64,000 nucleotides of DNA from Pempheris klunzingeri (taxonomy: Eukaryota; Chordata; Actinopteri; Acropomatiformes; Pempheridae). Position 1 is the stretch's first letter, and each line of letters starts with the position of its first letter. Below the pieces are notes generated by a model. It was given only the letters and a program-made list of their open reading frames with translations, was not told the DNA's origin and ran no database searches. The translations under genes were made by a program, and so were the position numbers. Below, in pieces: positions 37,301 through 50,419 of the stretch. The DNA is taken from positions 28,659,501 to 28,723,500 of the forward strand of contig NC_092016.1 of assembly GCF_042242105.1 (NCBI RefSeq), in the 5' to 3' direction.

Positions 37301-40300
37301 TGCCTTCAGCTTTGGCTTTTGGCTTTGCCCTGTGGTAAAATGAGGCCACACCCTAAACTCGAGGTGTGACTGGGACCCCAGCCTATTACAAAAGCAGGCC
37401 ACCCACCCCATGACACAATTTGCCTGTGGGGGCAGGTTACCGCTTGGTGTAGTTGTTAGCAGAATATTAAACAATGACTTAATGACTTGTGAAAATGCAG
37501 CAGCTGGGTGGTGAAGGGCAAAATGTCTGGTCGAGGAGTGGGAGAGTGGGGTTAAAATCAATTACCACTCCAGCCCCGTCTCTGGTACAGAGTCTGGTCA
37601 TGCCCCCAAAAGCAAATGTATGATTAAATTAAATATGCATAGACTCTTTCCTATGTGCTCCCTTTGACCCTCACCCCCAAATTGTCTCACATGGGCGTGG
37701 CTTGATTATATCTCAGGGGTGGGGTTAGCTAGCTTTTTCCACCATCAAACTGCTTTAACACTACATTTATATTCCCATCATTCATACTGCTCATTCACAC
37801 TCTGCATTTGTTCTCTAGGAACTATTTAGGTTTCAGTGCTGGAGAGTGAACTGCCGATCTTTTGATTGGCTGCCTGTAGCAGATAAGTTCTCGGGGTTGA
37901 CAGATTAGGAATGATAGGTACTTTTTGATTAGGTAAGAGTGAAATAACATTTTTATAACTGGAAATGCTGTTGTTTCCAGTTTTTCCAACATTTGGGGAA
38001 GACAGCAGTTGTTATACAAACTGTCTGTGTGCCAACAGCTGGAAATAACATCAGCTATAATGTTAACGTTACACGTTAATGTTAACACACAGGTATTACA
38101 TCTGATCTTGTAAAGATAAATCATAGATATACATGGAACACCAAGCTGTATATACACCTAGGAGTCTATACATAAGTCTTAATAAATGGTAAATACTGAG
38201 ACATAGTTTTAGTACTCATTGAGATATCACGTTTTTGGTAAATGGGAAATGCAGAATATGTAATGAATTTTTCAAAAATCCTGTTGTAGTAAGATGAGTT
38301 TGATATTGTCTGTGTATTTTTAGGACATTCACTCATAACATGCTGGCGTTTGGGCTCAGTAAGAAGCTCTGCAATGACTTCCTGAAGAAGCAGGCAGTCA
38401 TTGGGAACCTGAATGAAGGTAAAGCATTAAAGGGATAATTCAATCTAAACACCAGAACAATGTCTGCTTGCAGCCCACTTATTCATTTGCAGTTTTTAGA
38501 TACAATATACTTGTGTTATATTATATTTCTATGTTTTATCATATTTCTTAGATATAAAGACTAAGGTTGCAACTCGAGCAAACTCAGTAGCTCACTTATT
38601 CCTTTTTTGCAGGCTGCAAATACCCCACAAGGTAGAGCTGTTCAATTATTGTCAGATCATTTCTGCTCATGACCATCTGGAGCTCCTGTAGAAGTGGAAA
38701 TAAATTGCAGCAGTTGTTTAGACCTACAGATGTATTCACATGTCAATATCGCCTCCTACTGGCAAAGGAAATAACAGCTGATGCAAATCAAAAACAGCAA
38801 AGACATTTTAAAAGCGAAACTGGATCATTTCATTCATGCCACATCCAAATAGCAGCAGTAGGTAAATTAAACTACAATACCCAAAAATCCTATAAGGTCT
38901 CACAGAACACTCTATCCATCCTGGTTAATATTTTATAGGAGTGCTAGAATGTGTTGGTGAGTGCAGCTTTCTTTTTACACTTGATGATGCATCTGGATTA
39001 GTATACACCCAAGTTAATGCAGGATCAGATCAGACTCCCACTGTGATCATTGTGATCAGATCTCAGACAAGTGTCAATGATGTTTGTGACGACATTCTTC
39101 AAGCAGCTATAACAACAACATTTTAATAATAGCAAATGACAATATTAACACAATATTTTAATAATAACAGTCAAATTAATTCCCTCAGGAATTAGCACCT
39201 AAAGGTGGGCTTACATTCATCAGGTGGCCAGAAACATGACTCTAATAATCTTGCTTGTACTTGCTGGATGTCTAAATAGGCAACTGTTAACAATTTCAAC
39301 TTAAATGATTTGTATTCACGACTTATTTCTGCTTTCCCCTAAGTGGTCAAAGACAGTTATTGCAGGTTTAAGAAAAAACATGTCTTCCTGTTATTTCGTG
39401 GAAACTAACCCTGTCTCTACAGAGGAAAGACACATAGAGCCCATACAGCAACGTGAGATTTGAGGGAATTCTACAATGTTACCTTCTTACAGCAGCAGCT
39501 AACGTCGGTCTTGTTGAACTGCATTCAGGACGATTTCAGCCCTGCATGTAAATAAATCCAGCTTCTTTCATTTGAATGTCCAAGCGTGCAATGCGGAGGG
39601 CTCTGGAAAGACAATGCAGTCATCCAGCAAAAACGTTGATCCAGGCTTAACTTTTGCTGCAACACACTAAGATGTCATCCGGCAAGGTCCTTAGGTGCAA
39701 GGTCCTTTATAAATGAAATTGAACTTTTTTCCGGCTTTATCATAACCCTGAACATCAAAATGAACATTTTTTAAAAATCTATTAGAATACGTGATTTGGA
39801 TAAGTGATCAGCTCTTTAGATTAACCATTATAAACTTCCACATCACACACCAGGCTAGTGTATGTCACCACCAACACTTCACTTGGACTGGACCATCCTT
39901 ACAAACTGGATGACAGAGCCAGAAGGATATTGATTAGGGAAGTCTAAGTTTGGCTGAGATTGGTCGGTCTGCACATGTGACAGTAATCTCACAAGCTTTA
40001 CACAAAGCTGGCCTGTATGGGTCTTGGGAAAAAAAAAACACCTCACGATCGCCGCAACAAAAGATAAAATACTTGCTGCCATGGTAACTTAAAAGTTGAG
40101 TTTTACATACCATTGTGTAGTGTTTTTGCTTTAAACACATTCATCTGTTACTCAAACTGAGCTACTAAGACTGTTTTTCATTGTCCCACCAATACGCTAC
40201 AACGACACACCCCACCTACGCAGGCTCTTGTGCTGTTTAGTAACGCTAACGAAAAGAATCGTCAGCATGCGTCAGCTGTCTTAGTCTTTTATATGAACTT

Positions 40301-43300
40301 TGACTTGGACGTCACAGACCCTCCTGCATTGCTTCCCTTGAACTGAGGAGATATGTCCAAACTTTTGACTGGTACTGAATACATTGCATGTTAACACCAG
40401 GTGGAAATGGGGTCTTATTCCTGTTACATAAAGGAACTAACACAACATCAACATAAATGTCTGTTTGTTTTTTTTACCTCTTTGCAGAACAGTACAAGTT
40501 GCTGAGTGACCACATAGAAAAAATGGCAACAGAGTGAGTCTGAAGATGACTGCATTTCAAAGTATTCACATAACAGACTGACGCCACACACACATCAGTC
40601 ATTTCTTGTCAGCTCAACGTCATAGTGACTTATCCTCCATTGGACTGTGTGTGTCTGTGTGGTGCACTGCTGAAACATAACCTACTGGAATGAACTGTGC
40701 CATATTGTAGCAAACCCTGTATATCCAAAACGGTAGTGCTCCTCTGTACCCTGTCCTGTATCAACAATAATATCTATACTCCTTCATTTGTGACCTGCTT
40801 TGCAAAGACTAAATGAAACCATCCAGTATAAAACCCTAACCGCCTCAGTATGTTGTCAGGATTTATGTACATGTGGGGTGTAGATCACACATTCTCTATG
40901 CTGTTCTATTCTGTTTCTTTGGAAATCATATTTATTACACGTTAGTGTTTAACAGCAACAGTTGGAACACTGTACTAAGTATCGTCCTGCCTTACATAAA
41001 TGTCTACATACCGTTCAAACTAGACTTGGTTTTAATAGCTTATGGTGTTTTAATCTGCTATTCAGCTGGTGTCACATCAGTTTTCAATCACTAAGTCAGT
41101 AGAATTAAGCACTGAACAGTCTCTTGTGCTCGTCTGTGATTTGTGTAAGGTGGTATATGTTTAGCACAGAAAAAATAGCGCTGACATATGTAATATGTAA
41201 CACATTTATCACTGGGATTTAAAATGCCTCCATGTCTTCTCTTGAAGAAATAGTTTTGACATTTTGAGAAACACATTGATTAGCTTTCTTGCAGAGAGGT
41301 AGTTATATCACTGTCGTGTCTGTATGCAAGGAGACCGTTAGCTTAGCTTAGCATAACGACTGGAAACAGTCCAACCTGGCTCCAGCCAAAGGTAACAAAA
41401 TCTGCCCTCCAGTACCACTTAAGTGACAAGTTGTGGTTTTTTGCGGGTTGGTTGCATGGTAAAGCCCTGACTTATCATTTGTGCACCCTAGTTTTTGTAT
41501 GCATTAAACAAACAACATGTTAATCAGCGAGCATTAACTTTGGACAGGCTAACTGTTTTCACCTGCTTTAAGTCTTTATGCTGATGGCAGCTTCATGCTA
41601 AACAGACAGTGGCATCAGTCTTCTTGTTTAACTCTGGGAAAGTAAGAAAACAGCAAAGTCTTCCTTCTCAAAGAAATATTACTACCTATTTCAGTCCCAT
41701 TTTTACCAGTTTTTCTCTAGCACACATTTACAGTCTTGTAGTGGTAGTTTCATGTTTTTTTAATCAGAAACTTAATTATACCCTTGTGAACATCAGATAC
41801 TTCTTATCCATCCAAAGTGCCTTCCATGAAAGTTAATGTCCCTGTCTTAATTCTCTGATACTACCCTTGATTGCTCAACGAAACACTAATACAGAGCCTA
41901 CGAAGATCACTCTTTTACTCATTCCCTGCTAGATGAACAACTTCTTTATGCAAATCAAATGCATTGTATTGTTGTCTGTGTTTTCAGTGATGGACCTAAA
42001 TTGTAGTTTATTTAGTTTGGCTGCGCTGTAATACCAACAGCAAGGCTAAGCATGTCACCTGGATGAAAGACTGCACGTGTATATATCTGTATATCTATTT
42101 GGCATGTACAAACAGCATCAAACAAATGTCAAATGAGTGACTGAACTATGAAGAGAGAGTCCCTTAATATATTACTTCCTCCTACCACTGTGGGGTAGCA
42201 TTGTTGTGGGGTAGCATCGTTCGAAGCACCTCTCACTGAGAGATTCCTGAATCCAGCTGTTTCTAAAGTATATCAATGTTCGCTGTTTAAATAATGAGAT
42301 ATGTTTATGTACATTTGAGGGCCAGAATGATGAAGAGACTTTTCCTGTAAATTGTAAGAAACGATTGTGCGATGCTGTTTCTGAATTCTGGGTCTGTAAT
42401 AGATGATGTAATAGTGTATTGTGACCATTTTTTCCACGGGGAACATAATTGTCTAAATGTAGTAATGACCCTGCCCCCATACATCCCACCCGTGTGTGAA
42501 GTGGTCATTCAAAGTATAGTGTCTGCATACAGTGTTGTGGAATAACCTGTAAATGTAAACCATTCCGTCACTGTGTAGTGACGAGTTTTGAGCTGCATAT
42601 GATACAATCACACAAATCCTATAGAAAGCCTTGTAAACCTCTGTCCACTTTACACTGCTTTTAGTTTCCTCATGTGTCCTTTGACCTGCACCTTTTAACC
42701 TTTGTGCACCTTTGTGGCTTGATTCAATTATTGACATGTTGTACTTGTTAACTCAGCAAGAACCATTTGGGCTCAATATCTCAACACTAAGCTTCCTCTT
42801 TGATGCCTTTTATATTTGTTCTCTCTCTCTCTCCACATCGAGCATATCTATTTAGAAATGTTGCTGGTAGTTTGGTTTTTTTTGTTGTCTGGATGGAAAA
42901 AACCTTTAAAACCATATTTACACTGTGTAAATTATCAACCAAGTTGAAGTTATCGTTAAGCTAGTATGTTACTTTTTTGAGGAATTGCCCTTTTGATGAG
43001 AATATTGTCTCCAAATCCTCATGTCCCCAGTGGCTCATTACTCTTGGGTGTCCATTCTAACATTCTAGCATATACTGAATGTTAGTTAACATTCACATAC
43101 ACAGCAGCTAACCTGCATCAGTCAGAGTGAGAGCAGTACAATAAAAACTACTTACTATACTGTAGGTATGTTGTAACTAGTCAGTGGATTCCTTCAACAT
43201 CTTATTTTTTATTCTCGGTCTCAGGTGTGCATGCTTGTATTTATTGTTAGAGGCATGCTAATGATCAATTGTACCACCACAGTGAGACCTACTTAATGTG

Positions 43301-44488
43301 TATAATACAGTAATACACTGCATGGTTGCCTATCATCCTAGCATTGTTAGCCTTCTGCCACCATGGCAAAAAGTAATGACATCAATAAATGTGCTGTATT
43401 GTAAAACTGTAATGTTACAACTGAGAATATACAGCGTGCTAACTGTTTGGTCTGTGATCATGTGTGGTTCAGCTGCTGTTACTGCAGTTATTGTAGGTGT
43501 TTACTGTGGAAAAACTAATGATGCATTTGGAAATCCAAGGACGAAAGTCATGCAGAGTTTAGCATGTATGCTACAATGTTAGCTAGCCTGGAGCCCACGA
43601 TCTGTGTTGTCATTACTATAAAGCTGGCTCACAAAACCTTGAGGAACCGTCGTCAGAACAGCTCCTTCGTTGCACACCTATGAACACTTGTCGAACAGAG
43701 ATGTGAACCATTTCATTGTGCTACGCTTACATTTGCCTGGACATGTTATAATGTTGATTCAAGTTGCTGATACTGTAATAAATGTATTTTTTGCTGTCAC
43801 TTTTTGGAACTCTTCTTGGATCCGTGCGACATGCTTGTCCTTAACCTGTCAGAGATGAAGACCAATAATATTTTAGCTGAAGCTACTATAAACGCATGTA
43901 TTGAAAGGTGGCATATAAATCCAAGTTATTATCATTATTATCATCACTGTTGCTGACTTTATGTCTGTATCGATGTATGACTAAGGTTTTCAGAGGCGCC
44001 CTCTGTAGCAGAACACTGTGCTGGGGTGTCCAGCACTCTGCCTTTTCCAGCTCTGTGTATAAATAAACAGCAGCCAGGCTGGCTGTGCTCTGATAGGACA
44101 CCATGTAATGAGCTGTGAAAGGCCAGTCAGCGGTGTCACACCATGAACACCATACTTCATCTAATTAATACCAGACTTCAACACACACCACACAATAATG
44201 CAACATGATCTACAAGTGACTCGTCCGTCAGAGGTCTTCGATGAGAAAACAAATCACAGTGCACAGAATGAAGTCTGTACAAGCCTTTTGCAGTTACTGA
44301 CACGTTGTTACTGCCTTTCTTCCTCTCTTATGTACTGAGCTCATCTTTGAGCTATTGTTTTCACGTTCATTGCACATATCCAGATTTGTGTGTGTTCCTT
44401 TACTCTGTTATTTCAGCACATTGTCAACGTTTTTTGTCATTTCCACAGGATCTTCCCTAAGAGACTTGAGAACCTTCTGAGGAGCTAA
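28319..44488 (+). CDS. kiaa0513: KIAA0513 homologue, cytosolic protein of poorly known function
   Basis: Coding exons: 28319-28707 (acceptor at 28290, 28-base 5' UTR), 30489-30588, 30916-30989, 31553-31623, 32192-32399, 32500-32540, 32692-32764, 34020-34097, 37082-37162, 38324-38418, 40488-40533 or 40537, and 44449-44488. Phases agree at every junction. The product is 431 residues if spliced to the last exon, or 419 if translation stops at TGA 40535-40537. It matches vertebrate KIAA0513: LIDF near the N-terminus, an acidic/serine-rich region (about 65-110), then a conserved body with [61 protein letters not shown] and [19 protein letters not shown]. No signal peptide or membrane segment is seen. 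The mammalian protein has been linked to neuronal and cytoskeletal roles, but its mechanism is unclear. A possible extra 30-nt exon lies at 34443-34472. Confidence 0.93.
29330..29560. repeat. Dispersed repeat fragment in KIAA0513 intron
   Basis: The sequence around AAAGGGGAACTCCACGGTTT, AAAGTCTGTTTACAGGTCTT and ACTACTGCACATGTGC resembles a common fish non-autonomous DNA-transposon repeat. Borders are approximate and the family is not named. Confidence 0.45.
33600..33758. mobile_element. Short non-autonomous element with hAT-like ends
   Basis: The left end AGTGGTTGCCAACC and right end GGGAACCACT form imperfect terminal inverted repeats around about 160 bases containing TTGAGACCCCTTT and GTGCCCCC words. 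This is the layout of a common vertebrate and fish hAT-type MITE. It lies in the intron before KIAA0513 exon 34020-34097. Target duplication was not resolved. Confidence 0.55.
34443..34551 (+). other. kiaa0513: Candidate microexon or alternative terminal exon of KIAA0513
   Basis: A long pyrimidine-rich tract ends in CCGGGCAG at 34435-34442. In the phase left by the previous exon, 34443-34472 (30 nt) reads on as [10 protein letters not shown] and ends before a GT (GTCTGT, a weak donor), so inclusion would add ten residues without a frame change before REKWCHMTQ. If the donor is not used, the frame stays open through a lysine-rich tail with four AAA codons to TAA at 34549-34551. Either use would give an isoform. 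This is inference from splice signals and phase. Confidence 0.45.
37795..37875 (-). repeat. SINE-like repeat, old copy
   Basis: CATTCATACTGCTCATTCAC and later GAACTGCCGATCTTTTGATT match the minus-oriented copy at 1326-1478 in the same order at low identity. It lies in a KIAA0513 intron. Confidence 0.4.
38749..38763 (-). promoter_or_regulatory. CTCF-like motif in KIAA0513 intron
   Basis: The minus strand reads GCCAGTAGGAGGCGA, compatible with the CTCF core. The match is weaker than at 6503 or 16751. Confidence 0.3.
41230..41600. repeat. Dispersed teleost repeat with the TTAGCTTAGCTTAGCATAA word
   Basis: The segment runs from AAATAGTTTTGACATTTTGA through GTTAGCTTAGCTTAGCATAA, CTGGAAACAGTCC and AAGGTAACAAAATCTGCC to a region with AACAAACAACATGTTAAT. 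Copies of this type are widespread in fish genomes. It lies in the long intron before the last KIAA0513 exon. Confidence 0.65.
43995..44008 (-). promoter_or_regulatory. CTCF-like motif near the KIAA0513 3' end
   Basis: The minus strand reads CTACAGAGGGCGCC, which fits the GGGCGC version of the CTCF core. Occupancy is not shown. Confidence 0.35.
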
Positions 44489-45242
44489 TGAACTTGTGCT
44501 CCAAGTAAAGTCTTTTTGATTTGCTGGTGCAGGTTTGCAAAAACTAGCAGTTAATTTTAACCCCTTCTATAATCTTTTGAATTTTCTTTGTTGCATCCTC
44601 TGCTTGTAAAACTTTTACTGTTGCAATAAGAGACTATTTGGCTGTAATTTATTTAATCTAAATGGTCTTTAATAACCAATAATATCTAATATCAGGTCAG
44701 GTTTGCCCTGTCTTGATGGTAGATTATGGTAGGTGACTTTCTTCAAATCTTCCATCTTAATGATAAGGAACATTTATGCGAGTGTGCACGCTCACGCACA
44801 CAAACACAATGTCTATGTAAAGTGGGAATTGTGTTGCAATGGAGTTTGGAGATTGTGTCTTCACACTTATGCAAACATACACACATTTAATCTGAGCGCA
44901 AAACAAAACGGTCCAGATTTATGCTGCACAGCTGGTCTTGTCCAAATCAACATGTCCGCTAGACGTGGTACTTGTCAGAAATAGTTGTGTTTGTATGTGA
45001 AGCGTGTTTTTAGAGTGTTTAGTGTGTGTCTACTGTGAAATACATGAGTGAACCGTACGTATGCGCCCTCAGCTGTGTCAACACAAGTATCACTGCCTGT
45101 GTGTGTTTGTGTGTGCAGAGGGGGCGGCGGCCCTAAGTGAGCCTGTGTTGCAGCTCCACTTCCTCCTGGATTAAGTGTTAAAGTCAGGGTGGTCCCAATC
45201 TGGGGGTGGTAATCTTGCTGCTGTGTCTTCCTGCCAGTGTTC

Positions 45243-45268
45243 ATACACACACACACACACACACACAC
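45243..45268. repeat. CA microsatellite
   Basis: Thirteen CA units in the spacer downstream of KIAA0513. Confidence 0.85.
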
Positions 45269-47045
45269 GTACACACAAGCCTCCTGATTCTGTGGGTATT
45301 TATTTACAGTTTGTGAAAGCAAAGCTGCGGAGATGTTGAAAAGTTTTGATGAGAACAGTCTTTTACTGGCCAGCCGCCTCGTTAATAAAGCCAAGAGTGA
45401 CGCCATCGTCTGTGGGACTGGAAAGGTTTTATTTAGAGAGTGCCGCTTTGACTGTGACACGTTTGAACGTAAAACAAATATTTGTTTCTGTATGTTACAC
45501 TACCGCGTCATGTTTGTGTATTAAATTTGCAGAAATAATCTGATTATTTAGTTTGAATATCCAACAGGCGGAGAAAAATAACCAAGGTTTAACAGAGTGC
45601 AAGTAAAGCAGCCACTGAGTGTGAATGAAGAAGAAATATGAATGCTTTTTAGGTACGAATGTTAATTACTTCATTCTTTTTAGCCCATTTGTGATCTCAG
45701 CTGACCAGCTCTGAAGGACTTGAGGTCACGTTACACAAACTATTTTTGAATCACTAGAAAGATGAAAACACGTTGACCTTGTAGTTGCAGATGCAGTGTA
45801 TTTGGGCTTTAATGCAAAATGGTATTTCACACATAAGCTGCACGTCATCGTTACTCACAGTTGTAATATTGAGCATTTTGAAATGACTGCTAACAGTGGC
45901 TGTGTTCTAAATACAACGGGCCTCTACACCTCCACTGTGTATAGAACTCATGATAACCCATAATCATAATGGGCTTATGCATCGCTAGGTGATCGGTGTG
46001 AAATACTGAGTACGTGAGATACCAATAGAGGTTGAACAATGACAGAGATAAATATTCATGAAGCTCATTAATTCAAACAGGGGGACAGTTATCAGTAACA
46101 AAAGTCATAGCAACCTCTTCTCATGAAATGATTGTGACAATGTGATTTATTCTTGATAAATAAAGTGTATATCTTCTCAACTTTATTGATCAAACTCTTC
46201 CAAACATATCACAGTGAAACTTAAACCACAATGAACCTTTGCAGACTGTGGATTCAGGCTTTAACTAAATTGGGGGTATTGAACAATTATTCCAACTTTA
46301 TGGGCAACAGTGTAAAAGGAATTACACACAGTTTATGTTATGAATTGTCTGCAAAAACTAGAGCAGGAAAGGATCGAAAGTGTCTCAACAAAATCCCGTT
46401 GCACAGGGACATCTTGTGAACTGTGCACATGTATGCAGGAGTTACAGGTGAGCAAAGCACGTGGACTGTAGTCTCTCTGTATGTTCTGTGTGTTTGTGTC
46501 CAGGTTGTAAACAGCATCAGTCCTGATCTGGAGGACATTGGAGGTGCATAATGATGTATAGAGCTCTGTGGCAGGAAACCTAACTTGATTAGCAGCTAAT
46601 GTGGCCTAAACCAGCCCATCAATCTTCATCATGGCCCTGCTCTCCCTCTGTGCTGAGTGTGTATTTGGACAAGTGTAGCTGGTTTATGTAGAGAGTGAAA
46701 AAATATAATAAACACTTGGATTGGGAGCTCTTTTGAACCAACAAGCTTTAAAACGTGTGATTTAGCACTGAGCTGGGACCTGATTGCACATGAAATAGAG
46801 GCAATGACACTTTCAAGAGCTGCAGCTATTTCTCTCTCCCTCTCTCTTTCCTATCTGTCCGTCTGTCTGTCTGTCTGTCCCTGTGACAAAAGAAGCTTGT
46901 CAGATCTGTCTAAAAATGATTCATGATTCATGATTAACATATTTAAAGTCAGCTCAAAATGCAGTAATCCCATTACTTTCACACTACGAAGTAATTTACC
47001 TGTACAATTTAAAGGTGGCACAGATGACTGTGTAATCAAAATAAT

Positions 47046-47250
47046 CAGTCAATCAATCTTTATTCATGTAGCATGTTATCTCAAGACTCTTTAGTCTCTT
47101 TAATTAGAGAGAGAGCCAACGATTCAGGAATTCAACATTAAGGATTCAAGAATCTCCACATGAGCAGCATCAGGTATTATATTAGGAAACAGTGGAGGAA
47201 GAACTCCCCTTTAACGGGAAGAAACCTGGAACAGAAGCAGGCTCAGGAGC
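47046..47250 (+). repeat. Dispersed repeat, copy 1 of 3
   Basis: Begins at TCAATCAATCTTTATTCATG and contains ATCTCAAGACTCTTTAGTCT, ACGATTCAGGAATTCAACAT and CCACATGAGCAGCATCAGGT, ending GGAAGAAACCTGGAACAGAA and GGCTCAGGAG. Copies 2 and 3 lie at 50008-50262 and 58722-58905 in the same orientation. The family is common in teleosts. Confidence 0.8.
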
Positions 47251-47423
<173 letters not shown>

Positions 47424-47479
47424 CATGTCTGAATGAATGCCGCCATTTTGCAAGTATCAGGTCAAAATGAAAAAATTGA

Positions 47480-47775
47480 ACTTCTGACCAGATGATGGCA
47501 CTAGGAGGAAAGGTCAGAGGATTGCCAAAGTAATTAGAATCCATCCCGAGGGAACCAATGAGTGTCTGAACCAAATGCCACGGCTATCCATTCAATAATA
47601 GAGACGCTTCACTCAAACCACAAATGTCACCCTCATGGTGGCACTAGAAGGAAAAGTCAGGGGTCACCACAGTGAGTAAGATTTATCCTCTGGGTGTCAT
47701 GAATGTGTGTGGCAGATTTCATGGCAATACATTGAACCATTGAGATTTTTCCATCTGGACAAAAGGTGGGGGGGG
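47480..47775. repeat. Two related units of a dispersed fish repeat
   Basis: Two successive stretches share GATGGCACTAGGAGGAAAGG / GGTGGCACTAGAAGGAAAAG, a GTCAGRGG(AT/TC)(T/A)GCC-like segment, a RATYYATCC(C/T)(GA/CT)GGG segment and AATGAGTGT / AATGTGTGT. The second ends with TTTCATGGCAATACATTGAA and a slow ramp of TTTTTCCATCTGGACAAAAG. This is typical of a common fish DNA-transposon-derived repeat. Confidence 0.55.
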
Positions 47776-50007
47776 GCTACTCTGAGCTACTCTTTCTGGA
47801 TGTCATGTGATGAAACACAACATTTGAGAATGACTGTATTTCATTTCTATTGGTGTTTATTTCAGTATTTGCCGTAGCTTTGTGTTTCTTCTGGTATTTT
47901 GCCTTTAAAAAGATCTGTCAGCTGATAGTCACCATTGTTTTAGCACTAGTTGTTGCAGGTGCTGAACATTTCTTGTCCCCGGCCGGTCTTCTTCCCCAGC
48001 CGGCCTGGAGGCTAAATTTAGTTTGAAGCAATAATCCGAAGCATTTTCATATAAATACTCGTCCAGTTTGCTGCTCTGTGTGACTGATTAGTACAACAGA
48101 ACAGTGATTCAACCTGATGAAAGCTTTTACATTTGATGTTCTAAATACACACACAGTCTGGTGGGTCTTTTCCCGAGAAGAATCCTCTGTCAAACAGGAA
48201 GTGATGTGTTTTCTGTTTCTGGTTTGTTTAAATTCATCAGAGGAAAAACCCCTCCTTCTTGATCTTGGAAAGAGTGTGACACACGTGTACTGCACGGCTC
48301 CATTAGGTGCTGTGTTCTTTAAACTCTTCGCACAATTAACAAATTGTACAGCCCGGTCTGGAGGATAAGAAAACATCAAACAACAAAAAACCTTTCCTGT
48401 TAATACACAAAAGTAGTTTGAAGCAGTTTGTTGGCTCTCCATATCTTGCCTGTGGCTTATATATAGCCAAAAGTAACTTTCTTCCTCACTTCCTTTTTTC
48501 CAGCAAACACCAGTTAACCAGCCTGCTTGCGTCTCCCTCTCGCTCTCCTGTGACTTTAATCCTGAACACAGAGTTAAACCTTTAGTACCGGTTTGTGTTT
48601 CCACACGGTGACTGAGCTGATTTTTAGATCTAGATATCTGTAAACCGTGCTTTCTATGTGGTAGCTGTGCGGACAGAAAATAGAACGCTTGTAGGCTGAA
48701 GAATGCATTAGAAGTTGTGACTGCTGTATTAGCAGCCTTGAACACAGATGGCAGAAATAAATACTTCGCTAAAAGCCGTTATATAATGTTATCTCATTGT
48801 AGCCTCACTAGCTTTGTCTCACTGTGCACTAGGTTTCAAAGTACAATCGTTAGATTAAACTTGACGTATTTAAACATCAGTAGCAAGTAAAGAGTTCCTG
48901 AGGACGTTTTTAAGCTAATGGAATTTTCTAATTGAAAGCACTTCTTTCTTCCGAGAGTTGAAGAGTACGACTATCTAACCAGAACTAAAGATTGTTTGAA
49001 GCAGGAAAAGCTAAATGAGAGTGAATATATTTAGGACAAGTAGCAGCTGAAGAAAAAGAAATCACACAGACTGCCGTTAAAACAAATGAAGGTGATGATG
49101 AACGATATGAAGAAGAGATAATAATGTAGACGTTTGTCTCACTTCCTAATAAGCTGTGTGCCCAAAAGCAGCCCCAGAATTCTGACTGGTGCTGATGCTC
49201 CATACGTGTTAACCATCTATGACCTATCTATGCTTTCCCTTTTGTCTGAGCTGGATTCTCATGTGGATCTTTACTGATCTGACTTTGATGGAGACCATCA
49301 GATAAATGGAGCATTTATTCATTCACTCTGCCTTTAGAGGTCAGTGGAGGATGGAGAAACAACAGAGGTAACTACAATGTGTTCAATCCTGCAGAGACAA
49401 AGTGGCAAGTACTGATATTTATCACCTCTTTTCTTTCCTCTCCTCCCTCACCCTTTCCTCCGTTCTTCTCTTCTGGGCTTTTCATCGTGTTTTATTTACA
49501 CGTCTGACCAAAAGAATCCTATACACAGGAAATGCTTGTGATTGTGAGCTTCTCTCCTCAAATGTGGGGAAGTTTATTTATTTCAACAAACATTCCTGAT
49601 TTGCACAGCGCCGGTCTTGCTCAGTCGGGCTTTTTCAGAAGAGTGCGTCTAAGCTATAGGCCTATATTTAGACATGACTGCTCTGTTTGTAATGATGCTG
49701 TCAGCAGAGCTCTTTGATTTCATGCAGGTGTCATTCTACAGCACGTTGGAGCACAGACATGCTCATGTCTTACAACGCCGCGAGGCCCTCGTAGAAACAG
49801 ACATAGGATTTAGAAAAGAAGACCAAGAGTCAGTTATGTTACTCTCTCACTTGTCGAGTAAACTGAAGTTTTCAGTGTGGGCTGTTTCATGTTTCATGAC
49901 CCCTAACCCAGCACATTTAGTCAGGGAACCAGAGGCCAGAGGGCTTTTTCAAACTTCCCTGATTTTGAAGGAGAAGGTTCCTTCTTAACCTTGGAAATCG
50001 TACCTTG

Positions 50008-50048
<41 letters not shown>

Positions 50049-50262
50049 GAGCGCCAGTTCACAGTGTTATCTCAAGACTCTTTCCGTAAAGAGCAGGTCT
50101 GGACCAAACTCTTTAATTAGAGAGAGACCCAACGATTCAGGAATTCAACATTAAGGATTCAAGAATCCCCACATGAGCAGCATCAGGTATTAGATTAGGA
50201 CACAGTGGAGGAAGAACTCACCTTTAACAGGAAGAAACCTGGAACAGAACCAGGTTCAGAGG
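50008..50262 (+). repeat. Dispersed repeat, copy 2 of 3
   Basis: It starts with a run of six to seven CAAT/TCAA units, then TTTATTTATAGAGCGCCAGT, ATCTCAAGACTCTTTCCGTA, GAGCAGGTCTGGACCAAACT and the shared ACGATTCAGG and CCACATGAGCAGCATCAGG words, ending GGAAGAAACCTGGAACAGAA CCAGG. This is the fullest copy in the window. Confidence 0.85.
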
Positions 50263-50419
50263 GGGGCGGCTTCTGTAGGGGTCCGTGTCCTTGATGAAAA
50301 ATAAAACTGCATCTCACAGTCGACCTCAGCAGATGGAGTTTAATCGGCTTCCATGCAAAACATTTCATGGTCCAGGGTCAGGGTTTCTGTAGTCAGCCTC
50401 AGATGTGATGTGTGGGGTG

